64,000 bases of DNA from Isoetes taiwanensis (lineage: Eukaryota > Streptophyta > Lycopodiopsida > Isoetales > Isoetaceae). This document shows positions 33,300 to 45,327 of the stretch, one piece after another (position 1 is the first letter of the stretch; the number at the start of each line of letters is the position of its first letter). The stretch covers positions 1,614,001 to 1,678,000 of the forward strand of contig JAJEKV010000039.1 of the NCBI GenBank assembly GCA_021234155.1, read 5' to 3'. A program made the translations under genes and the position numbers. Below the pieces are notes generated by a model. The model was not told the DNA's origin. It saw only the letters and a list, made by a program, of their open reading frames with translations, and ran no database searches.

Positions 33300-35564
33300 A
33301 AGTTCATAAACAATGAGATCATTTCTTTTCTTGCTTGACTCTCGGCCAAGTACCTCTCCTTTGCATTTCCTTCTTCTTCTTCACCTATGTCATCGACTCA
33401 TTGGACACCTCACTAGCATGAAATCAGAAGGCAAAGAATGGTCGGATCATCAAGCACAACCTTGGGCAATTGAACACTATCGATTGCTTCTCGCAACACT
33501 TGAAATTAAGGGCGATATTAATGCAATTGAAATGAATTCCTTAATTGAAATTGTAAAACTTACATCTTTGCTGATTTATCTACTAGGTTGACATCAAGTT
33601 TTTTCACGGAAGGGGGTAGCACCGCCAAGAAAGGAATTCATGTTGAGATAAATTCAGCATGCAAATACCATAGATCTAATAAGACATCCTTACCTTTTTG
33701 AAGTACTATGCAATGGGTACGCCATCTTACGCCATAAAAGAACAAATAATCAGCAAAAAGTGGAAGAGTTCAAATACAATTTAATCTTTCCAATTAGATA
33801 ACATACCTTGATTATTCAAGCCCGGGGAGTTCATCACGTAAGAACTTTGCATTCTCGACTGTGCTAAACTTGGGCAATTTTGTAATGTTGGGACTTTTTG
33901 GATGACTTATAATTCTCACGAATCGCAATGCAAAATAGCAGACAAGACATCAATAAAAGCAAAAAACATAGAAACAAAGCACCTTTAAAGCACTTTACGG
34001 TCAATGTCCTTAGCCTTCTTGAGCACTCCTTGTCATCCTCTTCCTCATTTTTCTTGCGGGTAGTGCCCCAGATTGGTCTCTTGAGAAGATTGCTCAACAT
34101 TCTTCTTCCTTTTCATTATGTTGAATTCCTCAGATTCTTGGTGAGAGCTCTTCTTATTGATTCTTCAAACATTTTCTTCAAGCTGACCTCTTCTTCAACA
34201 TCAATAATATTCTTACGTTTCACTCACATGGCCGAGCTCGACCGGAAGTGAATGTGGCCGCAATTCACCACAAACGAAACAATACAATGCATGGACTCAA
34301 GCCGCGGTGAGAAAAACAAAAACATGGAATTTATGTGTGCACTTCGGTTCAATATGCATAGCATATTCATCGAAGGAAAAACCACATATCTCACAAGTCT
34401 TTGGCAGAGCTAAAAGAAAAATTGTAAATACCCATTGTGATGTTAATGGGGTTTACCTTCTTGTTTCCGATTGAAGAAATCTGGGCTGCTCTTGCATGCC
34501 ACAATTCCATGGCTTGCTCATATGATTTTACATCATTCTTTGTCATCTTGATCTGTTCTTTTATGTTCTTGAATCTGTCCTTTCCCATAGAAGAGAGTGT
34601 CTTGTCGGTAAGCCTACCAAAGACATCTTCCTCACACTTCATAACAAATTTTGCGGTCCTTTGCATTTTACGGATCATCGGCAAATGTTAATGTCATGTC
34701 CATTCTAGTCTTCCTTTTTTTTCTTCTATGGCATCAGCCAAAGCTATGCATAAGATGCCTTGGCTGTAGCCATCTTTGCCCTCTAACCTAAGAGCATCAT
34801 TTTCCAAATTGCAAAGCTTTCCTTACGCTTCAAACTTCATTTCCTCCAATTTCTTAACACGTGCAAGAACACTGTATGTTCATGTCGAAAGTATTTGAGG
34901 TGTCCTTTTGGCCTTCTTCTTCAAGGAGTCACGGTAGGCATCGGTGACAAAGGAGGCCCAATTGACTCTAAACTCCTTCTTAGAGCCAATGCGGGCCAGT
35001 ATGCTGCCAAGCAAATGCCCGAGCAAATTGAGTTCGCACCTCATTATTCGGCAACTTCTTTTGATAAACTTTCGCCACAAGATCCAATAATTCCTGCTTA
35101 AAGCTGTGTTTAATCTCCTTCACATTGATCTTTCCGTTATGAAGCGGAACTTTCCATCTGGATAAGAAGTCGGATTCAGGGACTTCTTCTGCCTTGATCT
35201 GCTTCGGCTTTCTGCCAGAAGAGGGTAAACCCTGGAATTTTTCGAATTCAAATTCTGTTCTGGCAAATACCTACAACAGAGATCACATGAATTAGAAAAG
35301 GATAGCGAAATAAAAAAAAAAAACCAAACTTGCGGGGCTGACTCACCTTACGACCTCCAGGAATCCATCGGACCGAGCAAGCAAGCAAGCAAGGAATCGA
35401 TCAAGCAAAGAATCGAAACCCGAGCAAGCAAGGAGGCGGTTTGGAATTCGAAATGTAAAGGGAATTAAAAGTTTACGACCGGTTGAATGATTATCGCATG
35501 TTCGATCATTTAGCGCCAGAAATCGAAGCTCTGCTACTCGACCACGCACCGGGCCGTACGACAC
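33300..35564 (-). pseudogene. Accessory gene of element A (minus, fragmented)
   Basis: Minus-strand pieces read convergently with the transposase. A first exon lies at about 35564-35345. A segment at about 35240-34890 contains PESDFLSRWKVPLH, KQELLDLVAKVYQKKLPNNE and KEFRVNWASFVTDAYRDSL. A helical charged segment lies at 34684-34391 (KMQRTAKFVMKCEEDVFGR...KNDVKSYEQAMELWHARAA). The first segment is homologous to the 43482-43907 frame of element B, so this gene is part of the family and not random cargo. No known domain was recognised. Stops and frameshifts separate the pieces, and an (AAGC)n run lies at 35370-35395. Confidence 0.55.
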
Positions 35565-35711
35565 CCGTGGCGCCGCAAAACTTCAATCGCCGATCTCGGC
35601 ACACTTCAAAACTTCAACACGCCCGTCTCGTAAGCGAACCAGCACCAAAATATAGGTGCTGATGACGTGCTGAAATTTCGCGTTTTTGTACACCTCAATT
35701 AAAAAAACACC

Positions 35712-36714
35712 CATCAGTATTTGTTATGTGAGCGTAATATGTTTGATTTACGATGCATTGATATTTGTTTATGTAGTCCATCTATCTTTTATACGTTTTT
35801 CTTATGCGGTATATTTTTTGTCGATGTTACAACTGCATAAACTCAATGTGCCCTGTCAATTCTTTTATCGCTTGTTTTTTCTCATGGAAAATATAACTTG
35901 TGATAGACTTGCACGTGTGTGACTATAGGCATGGAGGTTATGCATGAGCATTCTTTATGGCAGTGAGCATTCTATATCGAGCATGAATTAAAATGTGTCC
36001 TTTAAATGCAATATTTTACCTCATTCTGCACCAGTGTTCGTTATATGTGGGGGATCGGTTTAGTTCATGATGCATGAGTATTTGTTTCATGGGACTGATC
36101 TATATTATTTTCCATAGATCTCTGATGTATGGTTCTGATCGGAATATATTACGACTACCTTAAAATCAATGTGTCCTCGTCAATTTCTTATCTCGGTTAA
36201 TGTTCTACTACCCTATTCGTTGTCTTCTCTCTGGGTCGCCCGTCACGTCCTTTATTTCTAGTTGTCCTTTATTGCTCTATTGTTCCATAGTCCGTGTATC
36301 CTTTTTTGCCCTAGTTTCATACTTGTTCTATTGTCCCATCTCTTTCTATGGTTTCTTGTAGTCCTATTTGTGCTTCATATGGCTCGTTAGTTCTTATTTT
36401 TGCCAATTTTGTTCATCTAAGTTAACATTTATATCCCTTGTCTTCATGAAATCCTTCTTTGCCTTCTCTGTTGCAATCTGTTCATGTATTCCAATTGTCG
36501 AATTTGTTCCTCCCGCCCTTTTAGTTCTGGCGATTTTTCTATTGCCTTTATCCGATTTACTCTTTTTGCTCCGTCCGTTCCATAGTTGATGGTCTATTTA
36601 GTTTTATTGATGCTTTCCACCTTATTTTTTGAAGAGTCATTGCTTCAAGGCTTGATCACTAATGTGCCCCTTCATTTCTTCGATCTCGATGTTTCATTGT
36701 CCTTACTCATTTTT
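35712..36714. other. T-rich tract (block A2, part 2)
   Basis: Continuation of the A1-like sequence (copy of 15508-16194) between the two transposons. It also has about 300 bp near 35895-36205 (TAACTTGTGATAGACTTGC to TAATGTTCTACTACC) not present in A1. No gene. Confidence 0.55.
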
Positions 36715-36962
36715 GGGTGAAAGTATGCTGGTGGGTATCAAAAGCATGCGTCCGGACGCATGCTTATAGCAGGGTTTTAGCCCGCTATCAGCACCCCTGC
36801 TTTTGCTTAATCTGGGTGCTGATGGGCATAACTGCCCGTCATTTCTTTTTACGCCCTTCATGTACTCGCACGTCCACCTCACGAATGAACCGTTAGGAAA
36901 ATGATTGTGGGCTTTTGGCTGGATTTTCGCGCGAGTGGTGTGGTAGTACGTTGCAAATTGGA

Positions 36963-39900
36963 TTACTTCGTCATGGCCCATGAAATTTCTCCCTCCAATT
37001 CACTTATCCTCCCTCTTCGGGGAATTTCATGGGCTCCTCGATACCGCCTAGAGGCAATCACACGTTTAGCATTGGATTTTCGGCCGATGAATCCCAATAC
37101 AGTTGTTCCAGATTTGTTGGATGTCAATGCAACACGGGGAAATATCACGCGTGAAGATCCAATTTCCTCGCAATTTACAAGAAATTGGATGCAGCGAGAA
37201 AGAGAGAATACTGATTACGAGGAATAAGATGAAAAAAGCCGGGGTGAGCGGGAGGATCTCGAGCATGAGACGCAGGCAAGAAATAGCCAGGCAAGTAGTT
37301 GATTACTTCAATAAGCTCACCAAAAAGCATTCACCCGAACTCAAGGCCGATGTGATGAAGAGGGTGGTTCATCACCACGAAATGGAAATCTCAGAACCTG
37401 GAATTTTGCCAAATCCAAAGGGTGCAAGGCAAGGCGGGGTGCTGCTCAACAACTTGAAACAGACAATGGCAGCCACAAAGAGGCAAAGGAACCATGATGT
37501 TTGGAGAGCCAGAACCTCGACACTGGTGATGGCTTCTTCCACAAAATCGAGATGCAATTCCACTATGGCAGGGCTGTTAGGTGCATCTAATTCTTGCTTT
37601 CATGCCTGTGCTTCTTCGTGCTTTTAAGTGCTTGTATCTGCTGAGTGATGCTGGATGGGATATGTTCATTGATTAATGTGCAATATTTCTTATGATAGGT
37701 TGCATGAGGTCAACAATTGCAACTGCTGCATTAAGAAAATCGGAAGCCGTCCTTGGAAATGGTCCGTGGTCTAGCTTCCAAAGGAGGTTGAGGTGCGATT
37801 CTCTCACCCCTGCTTGCAAGCAAAGCATAGCAGAATTCTGGAAACAAAATAGCAGAGTCTCTCCTTGCAAGAAAGATGTTGTGAACACTGTTGGAGAGTC
37901 AGGCTTCCGAATTTCTTATCCCTTGCACCTTATGGAGGTCACACAGGTATAAGTTTCCATACAAATTTTTCTTTGCTATTATTGCATAAATATTTCTAAC
38001 CAACGGCCACCATTCAGCTGGAGCTATTTCAACAATACAAAAAGGCACATCCTGAACACCCTGTTTGCTTAAAGGCTTTCGAGAAGTTGAAGCCTATTTA
38101 TGTAAAGAAAGTATCAGAAAGGGAAACCTGTTGTTGCATATACCATATGAAGTTGGAGTATGCCAGGGTAGCCCTGAATGCATTAAGGTCAGCGAAAACT
38201 GGATTTCATGGTGAAGAGTGCAAGTGCACCTGCAAGGTCTATGGACCTGGTGAGACGTGTCTGGCCAGCCAATATATGTATGACTCAACCAGCGAGCTCT
38301 GGAGGGCTGTGGTTTGCAACAAGAGCGAGGGTGAAGAATGGCATAAACATGACTGCTTGATGCAGACATGTTAGAAGTGTGGCATAAAAACTCTTCCTAT
38401 ATGTCCAAGAGAGAGAGAGAATCATGAGTTCTTGCTTGAATGGAAGACGTTTGAAAAGGTAATACTCTCTTTATTGCATGCTGCAACATGCTGATATGTG
38501 CTGTCATCCGCTGAAAACTGCTTTTGTGCTTTCAACTTGCGCTAATCTTCTGTTTTATGCTACAGATCTTGTTACAGATTCCAGTGGAGACAGAAGAGGC
38601 TAGTGGAGTTGCAGACTGCGTTACCAAGGAGGTGCAAGGTGGCAGCAGAAAGAAAAGAGCCAATGCCATCAAGAAGGGAAACAAAAGTAAGAAATCCAAG
38701 GTAGCTGGTGGGACACACTGTAAGCCGCCAGCACAAGTTGAGAAGAAGGGAAACAAAAGTAAGAAATCCAAGCAAGCTGGTGGGACACTCAAATGGCAAG
38801 GGGAAAAAAAGAAAGGACCAAAGCCAGTCCTCAGATTGTCTTACAAGAGAACGGCAATGAAGGACTTCATTTCATATCTGTGTTCCACATTGAAGATATT
38901 CGTGCCACACAATTATTGGGGCTAGATGGCGTGCCATGCAATTCAGGAGTTGCCCGGACAATATCCAAGATGGCACCATTGTTTTCAGAATTGATTTTGC
39001 AGAGAATTACAAACATAAAAATACAAAGGGAGGTTCAAAGCCGCATTGGCACAATGACCGATAACAATTCTCGCCCACATCACGTATAGGATGGACATCG
39101 GTTACGGGATCGAAAAGCTATTGAAGGAAACCCATTTTTACTTGAGTGATGACAAGCTTCATGACACTCTTTTGTGCAAAGATTGTCTTAGAAAGCACAA
39201 TTCATGGCTTGTATCAAATGGTGTAGATTTCTCCGGGCATATAGTTTGGTCGATGGTCGTTTCTAGCCAATTCAAATCTGCCGGCCATTCTATTTCCTAC
39301 CAAGATATCACCATGAGCTAGGGAAGGAAATAGTATGGAATTTCTTTGGGACAGCCCATGGTAAGGGGAGAGCACGATGGGCAAGGGGGATCCTTAAAGG
39401 GGCATTCACTAGAGAGCAGCTCAAGTATAATGGGGTGAGATTTAGGGTCGCCGATGCATGTGAATTCGCGAACTCGTTGGAATGAAGGTACCAACAACGG
39501 GGACATCAAAAGGTATTATGCTTTCATCTGGCCAGATTACGTTGAGTAGTCTTTGTAAACCGATGTAATGTCTTTGAATAGTGCTTTCATCCGCTTTAAG
39601 TCTTCGCCTCGTGGAACTGGCTTTGTAATGTGATGGGTAGTCTCAGATTATGTCGCTCGTGAGATGCAATACTTGTTGTTTCCTTGTAGGTACTTCTGGG
39701 TAATTGAAAAGGATGATGTTGATAGGACAGACCCGCTGGACTGTGCCAGGATGGAAGGGACCAAGCAAATACACAGCATCCGGACATACTTGGCCAAATC
39801 AAGCACAAGGGTGGCTCATAGAGGTTTAAGTTGTTTTCGCAGAATCGTTTGAAAGGAAACCGGTCATCTTGTGTGAACAAGCCTGCATTGAAGAATTGGA

Positions 39901-40305
39901 AATATGTTACACTAAAGCCGGATAAGTCCATCGGGTGAAGGTAATCAAGACAAAATCGATGAGGCATTTTTTGAAGGTGATGGAGAATGGCTATCCGGAA
40001 ACGTAGAGGAAGGTGATAACTTTGTCTTTGTTGTAGCCGAAAGCACCGGAAATCGGAGAATGCAGATTTCTATGTGGTCAAATGTGTTAAGTCGAGGCAT
40101 ATCCTTGACGTAATTGTCAAGGATAGTCGGGGTCGAACCTTCAATGTGGATGAACATGTTTTGGCTGGTTTGTACTATCTTGCCCAGCCGGATGGTAGTT
40201 GGGAGCTACTTGAAGACAAAGGCCCCGACTTTCCAAAGCATCATCATCACGTGTCGCCTATCAAGTTTGAGATGAATCGATTCCGGCACCAACAGATTTT
40301 CCCTT
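36963..40305 (+). pseudogene. Transposase gene of element B (degenerate)
   Basis: Pieces in the same order as element A: a basic N-terminal region (RISSMRRRQEIARQVVDYF), a DNA-binding-like exon at 37699-37947, and ERETCCCIYHMKLEYARVAL at about 38115. A Cys-rich block then follows at 38216-38400 (CKCTCKVYGPGETC, WRAVVCN, HDCLMQTC, CGIKTLPICP). A Lys-rich repeat (GNKSKKSK twice) lies at 38640-38830. The core is broken: IDFAENYKHKN near 38985-39020, HFYLSDDKLHDTLLC at 39130, a disrupted VWS...SQFKSA at 39245, FFGTAHGKG near 39340 and KGAFTREQLKYNGV at 39395. The C-terminal module (VKCVKSRHILDVIVKDSRGR...WELL) ends at 40304. Many frameshifts are present, so it is dead. Confidence 0.75.
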
Positions 40306-40404
40306 GAACGGGCTACTCACCGGATGATCCTTTGATGACCGCCATATGAAGGTTGAATATGCTTTGGCCTAGTTGTTTTATCATTGTAACAAATATGTAG
40401 TTAC

Positions 40405-40560
40405 TTGTGTACTTGTCTCAAATTTTGATCATTGTATTGGAGACAATGCTTGTGAGACAATGTTTGTAGTATTGGACTGCTGTATTGGAGTATTTTAGTA
40501 TTGGAAACAATGCTTGTAGTATTGGAGAGTAAGCTTGATATATATTACAGAAAATTGTAC
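40405..40560. repeat. Short GTATTGGA/ACAATGCTTG repeat between convergent genes of element B
   Basis: GTATTGGA and ACAATG(C/T)TTG recur several times at the junction of the convergent genes, in the same position as the different repeat in element A. Confidence 0.6.
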
Positions 40561-40658
40561 ACTCAAGATTAGAACATCACTCAAGATCACTCAATACTGA
40601 AGATAAGACAAAGTAATCATACATATATATTACAAAAAAGTAGTGTACAATGGTTACT

Positions 40659-41480
40659 TCATGAGTCATCGAAGTCTTGAGTCATCTTTGGTCGCCGGGA
40701 AGGGTGCCCAAAGAAATGCCTTTGTACTTCTAATGGAGCATTGAGGATATAGTAGGCCGAGACAAGATAGTTGTTGAGGCAGTAATCCAGCACTACAACT
40801 GTCTCCTCTTCCAACCATGCATCAATGATGTCAACCTGTGAGATCGTTTCCTGTACAGTATGAGAAGACAAGTATTCCAAAGTTGGACACACAAACTTCT
40901 GCAAAAAGTTGTCCTCTTCTTGCCCCTTGAAAGGCATAATGGGAAGGGTTTGTGTGCGGGTTTAGAAACCCTTTGTGTAGGTGTCATCAACCAAGAAAAT
41001 CATACCATGATTTTGAGGAAAATCCTCAAGTACAACCTTCAACTCCTTGAAAAAATCGCTTTTACGGTCTATTTGGATGCTCGCATGCATAGCAATGCTC
41101 TTGACCATATACCTTCAAGAATCTGGTCTGCAAATCAGGGAACAATGCATCCACCATATCCCTTGTATTCCGAAGTAGAGAAGCACTCCAAATAACAATA
41201 TCAAACCTCTGCAGTGCCCACTCCACAAACTCATGATACCCTGGTCTGCAAATGAGGTACTTATTTGCAGTTTCTTTTACAACATGCTTGGTTTGTGGTG
41301 GAGGCAAGATTTTCCCGTTCATTCTCCTCTGTTTTGTTCCGTGCCCAAGACACCATTTACGCCCAAAGACCATCAACTTCCGCCCGGGTGTCCATCCTTG
41401 GACGTTTGCAACCACCGCCGATGTGTCTTTGATCGCGGCTTGTCTGCGGCCGCAATGTGTGCTGGACTCTGCTGGGAAGT
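40659..41480 (-). pseudogene. FCP1/NIF-like phosphatase domain, cargo of element B
   Basis: The minus frame 41415-41062 has RKLMVFG, then YLICRPGYHEFVEWALQRF, DIVIWSASLLRNTRDMV and KVYGQEHCYACE. The minus frame 40937-40659 continues with PFKGQEEDNFLQKFVCPTL and a Leu-rich end, preceded by a broken MIFLVDDTYTKGF. This is the order of the FCP1-homology (HAD-type, CTD-phosphatase-like) domain: core strand, RPGxxEFL, WSS/WSA loop, VxGQEHC, DDS/T, NDxFL. The nucleophile block reads as VFG...NGVLG in two frames, not DxDxT/DLNG, so catalysis is probably lost. It lies downstream of the accessory gene on the same strand. Confidence 0.65.
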
Positions 41481-42676
41481 GCTATCGGGAGGTGCTGGAC
41501 AGTGCTGCAACCTGCTGGACTCTGCTTTATCTTTGCTACCAGATGATGGAGAGTGCTGATAGCCATAGTCAGATACATCCTTATTAGTATCTCCCTGCCC
41601 CCAATGTATGGGTGTTTCCCGGCTATCAGTAACCCTTGCTTTGCCTTTGTCCTCGGTTTCTTCATTCACGAACTGTCTTGTTCTCCCCGCATGCAAGGAT
41701 GAGCTCCAATTAACAATCGAAATTTGTAGAGAATACACATTCTGAAATGTAACGGGATAATGTGCACCTTTTGTATGTTAGAGTTTGTCTTTGGCACTTC
41801 TTTATCTCAGTATTGTCTTCTTCATCGATTCACTAAGTATAACCATTGGCTGCCTTCTTTTTCTGGCAGACAAGTTTTTACGTAAGCCTAAGTTGAATAA
41901 TCCAAACCAAAATTTGCACATTAAAGGTGGAATAAAACAGGGGATCAAATATATTAATTGTTTGAACAAAAACCTTTTGGCCGATGGTTTAGGGTTGTCT
42001 TGCAAAATCAAGGTTTGCTTTGCCTCGAAATACATAAGGCAAAATTACATTAGCCATGTTTTTTCTTTCCAAATGCTACTTCTATGGGGACGCCCTCATC
42101 AAGGTCATTTTCTGACCCACCCTCACTTTCTTCTTCCACAACCTTTCCGGCCCTTGACCAGGTCAACCTCGCGTTTCACCGCTTTAACGATCGCCTAAAT
42201 CGATTGCCGACATCTTCGCCATCGTTTTCCTTCCCCGCAAAAGAACAAGATTAGAGGAGGCCTTTGTAGAGGCAGCTGCAGAATTTGGAACTATACTATA
42301 ATTGTTGGCACCATCAGTACTACTTGAATCTCCCTTGGATTCATCATGCTTTGGTGTCTCCAAAGACCTTTGTCCGCCAAGTCTTTGCAGCAGTCTTTGA
42401 AGATTACGGTAGTTTGTCGTCCAATGTCTACAAAGACCTTCTCGATCTTTGTCAATTAAAAATCGAGCCCCAAAACAGGCATGTACCTTTTTTCCCATGT
42501 CTTGGATGTGGAGTGTGAAGCCTTGTGGACTTGTGCTTGGCTGATCCTGGGGTCCTTTTACTTTTTGGTGTGATTTGTTGTTTCCTTTTCCTGCTGCTAC
42601 CAGGAGTTGTGGCTACATGCTCATCAACATCAATTATCTTCTTTCGGTTTTGTGAGTCGTTCCAAAGATGCAACAC
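41373..42676 (-). pseudogene. Accessory gene middle region of element B
   Basis: Minus frames of 60-120 residues, Ser/Lys/Thr-rich (TPGSSRKRKQQITPKSKRTP at about 42600) and predicted disordered. No domain. They probably link the RING-like part to the phosphatase-like part, but exon joins cannot be set by eye. Confidence 0.35.
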
Positions 42677-42754
42677 TTCCTCTTTTTTATTGTATTAAGC
42701 TTACCTATTTCCCCGCACTAAGCCGGTAGGAATGGTCTCGGCACTTTCGAGGCA

Positions 42755-43075
42755 TCATCCTTTTTCCATGAGCAAACTGGTGCAGCTAACGTGATAATGA
42801 TGTCCACATTTCATCCGCAGGCTGAGGGTGTAATCATCCTGGAATGCAAGACCACAGGTGGAGCATCTCTCCTCATCTCCAATTGGCAATCGGAATGGTA
42901 TTGGAGTGATCGACCGGTGATCATTTCTCTTGGTCATCTCCCTCACTGGTGACATTCTCGCCAAAGTGTTCTTTGGGCTTTTGCAAGGAGGGACTCGTTG
43001 TTGGCAATCTCGCCAGATTAGTGCAACCACCTTTTCTACACATGTGTTTGAGCTATTGGCCCACCCCCATTTCAA
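42755..43075 (-). pseudogene. RING-H2-like zinc-binding segment of accessory gene, element B
   Basis: The minus frame ends with CSTCGLAFQDDYTLSLRMK then CGHHYHVSC. This is a CxxC-x14-CxH-xx-H-xx-C spacing like the first half of a RING-H2 finger. The terminal CxxC pair is not visible, so the finger is incomplete or spliced. Family rule: RING-H2 proteins are usually ubiquitin ligases; no such role is claimed here. Confidence 0.45.
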
Positions 43076-43481
43076 GTAGGGACTTCAAAGATATATTCTA
43101 CGCCATATCTTTCTCCCTCTCCAAAGAATGAATCTCGCAGAGACACTGCATTAGGATCCGGCAAAAAGGTTTTGAAGGCGTGCAATATTATCCTTTATGG
43201 TCTTCAACTTCCCCTCTGCACGGTAGAAGAAGCTTCCCTTTTGCCTCGATTGCAAAGATGTTCCTTCTTTGACACTAGGTCATTCGGCGCAATTTTAGGG
43301 CTTCCTCGCATATCTTGGATCATGCTTTCGGACGGAAATATTTTTCCCATAAGCCGAGAATCTTCTTTGGACACATTGAAGTACTCTGAATGACAACCTC
43401 CCTTCTAATTTTTAAAGCAGGTTCGGCCGAGGTCGGGCTTTTCCGCAATGCTTTCGTGTCTTTTGTTCTGGCCGTGATTTG

Positions 43482-44010
43482 CTAGGCTCTCTGCGTGTTC
43501 ACGTGGGCGGTGCCGGGTTCACTCTTGACCTTGCTCGAATAGGCTCGCTTTTTAGCCGCCATCGCCGCCCAATTGACCTTGAAATTTTCTGGATCCCGCT
43601 TGGCCCTCTGGCAGTTGTTGAATGCAAATAAAAAGGAAACCGTCTTCCTTACTTCTCTGTTCTTCAACCCTTCTGGGTATATCTTGCTCAACAGCTCAAT
43701 TAGAGCTTCTTCGTGCTCTGGCCTTATTTTGTCGATGGATGTCTTGTTCGGAATGACACCATTGGTGTCCCAAACCTCATTATATTCTGCTGCAGATATC
43801 ACATCCATTCGAAATTGAGAGGGATGCACACCCTCGTTTGATAGACCCGCGTAGGCATGGAAGTCCTCCTCAGTTCGGCAATCAGCCAGGTCCGGTCTTA
43901 GGGGCACGTTCTTTCTGAGCTGAAAGAAATCAAGAAAAACAAATTAACAGGGCACCATAAGCCATCAAAATTGGATTTGCATTTTGCTTACCCTGTGCAT
44001 GGCATCCATT
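43482..44010 (-). pseudogene. Accessory protein N-terminal region of element B
   Basis: The minus frame 43907-43482 has 141 residues and includes VHPSQFRMDVISAAEYNEVW, HEEALIELLSKIYPEGLKNR, EVRKTVSFLFAF and FKVNWAAMAAKKRAYSSKVK. It aligns by eye with the 34890-35240 segment of element A (same VNWA block followed by a basic helix). It therefore defines a shared, apparently unnamed element-encoded protein. A donor-like site and a further short exon lie above 43907. Confidence 0.55.
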
Positions 44011-44380
44011 GGAATTGCTGGCTAAGCCGGCGGATTAACAACCTTCTTCACCATAGTTTTTGGCATTTGAGTTTTGGAATACTAGAATGAATCCGGAAAT
44101 TCTCGAGCTTCTTCTCCGCGGGCTATTTGGCCGGAATAACAAAAGTGGGGAGCACGGTTGCAAATTACAAATTCAAAGTTCGCTACCCTTTCGGGTCACA
44201 GTCATTAGTTACGGTGGGCGGTAAGAAGGTTATGATTGAACCGGGTACGCCCTATGTGAAGTGACGGGCATAGCATAGGTTACACTTCAATTGGTGAAGG
44301 GTGGAAAAAATAGTATGAAGGGTGCTTGTGCTGGGTGCTGGGGTCGCGTTTTTTTGCTACCCACCAGTATACTTTCACCC

Positions 44381-45327
44381 TTTTCTGTTCTTTTGTGTCG
44401 TCCTTCATCTCCTTTATGTTATAATGGTCTTAGGTTGCTCCATTAACCCTGTATAGTTATGTAAGCCTCTTTAGTGGCTGCCCTAATATTTGTTTTTGTT
44501 TCGATGGTCGCTATGGACTCCTGCGCTCTTACTTGTGCTCGATTTGCTTCCATAGTTCTTGTTACGCTTTATTCACTTCCCCCTTATTCCTCCCAGTTGA
44601 CCATCTGACACTTTCCTTTTCTGAGTTTTTTCTATCATAGCCTTTCAGTTGTCGTTTATTCCAATTGCCCGATTTGTCCCCCTCGCCCTTCTATGTCTAG
44701 TGGCCATATTCTATTGCCTTTAATCATAGTTGTGTCCTCTTGGTCCGCTTGTTCCATGATTGTTGGTTGGGTTCATTTATTTTGAGTTTGTTCTTTTAGT
44801 CTCATTATTTTTGTTTTAGCGTTGTTATTTTAATTTTCCTTCCTCATAGTTTCATTGATCATCTTCTTGACCTTCAGTTTTACATATTCTATTGGCCTTG
44901 CGAATCAGAGGTTCATGCTTCTTTATCTTTGTAATTTTCGTTATCCAGGTCGCCCGATTCATTAAAGTCTATTTTCATCATTTTAGTTGTTGGCATATTT
45001 GGTTCCCTGCATCCGCTCAATTCTTATGTCTTGTTGGTCCCTAGTATTCCCTTGCCTCATCAATTATCTTCATCTTTTATCCCTTGTGGCTCTATTTTTG
45101 TTTCTTGTAGTTCCCATCACGCTTTCAGTTGTGTTCAGGCTATGGATGTCACCTTATGTTCTTGTCCTTTGCTGGTGCATCACTTTTTCAACTTACGAGC
45201 ATTATACTCGTATGTACAAAAGATGGTCGTCACATAGATGCAAAAAGGTAATGATACAAGACAAGATTTGAACTCACAACCTTCTAGTTGCAAGTCACGC
45301 ACCTTTGCCAACGGCACTACTAATACT
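44381..45327. other. T-rich tract (block A2, part 3) with SINE-like piece
   Basis: Copy of 16191-17182. It lacks the CTCCGTGGACGATAAAAT + (TTCTA)n stretch present at 16590-16630. The tRNA-like segment is at about 45247-45316 (minus). Confidence 0.55.

Larger units (their letters stand above)
28563..35711 (+). mobile_element. DNA transposon 'A', 7149 bp, 4-bp TSD (Sola-like, tentative)
   Basis: Ends are GGGTGTTTTTTTAAT...AGGTGTACAA and its reverse complement, matching at 26 of 27 positions. The element is flanked by ATCA (28559-28562 and 35712-35715). The empty site in block A1 (GCATCAATATTTG, about 15506) has one ATCA, so the duplication is 4 bp. Subterminal GGTGCTGAT and AGCACGTCA motifs recur at both ends. 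Inside, a multi-exon transposase gene runs rightward and an accessory gene leftward, converging on a CTCAAATTGCAAG-rich spacer. Size, TSD and DDE-like motifs suggest the Sola group by family knowledge. The superfamily is an inference. Confidence 0.88.
36715..44380 (+). mobile_element. DNA transposon 'B', 7666 bp, 4-bp TSD, related to A
   Basis: Ends are GGGTGAAAGTATGCTGG...GGTA and reverse complement (22 of 23 match), flanked by TTTT (36711-36714 and 44381-44384). Block A1 has the unoccupied CTCGTTTTTCTG at about 16191. The first five bases GGGTG, subterminal GGTGCTGAT motifs, TSD length and gene layout are shared with element A. A perfect 20-bp palindrome GCATGCGTCCGGACGCATGC lies at about 36746. 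Transposase pieces run rightward and accessory pieces leftward. B appears more decayed than A and differs in TIR sequence, so it is a separate family of the same group. Confidence 0.88.
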
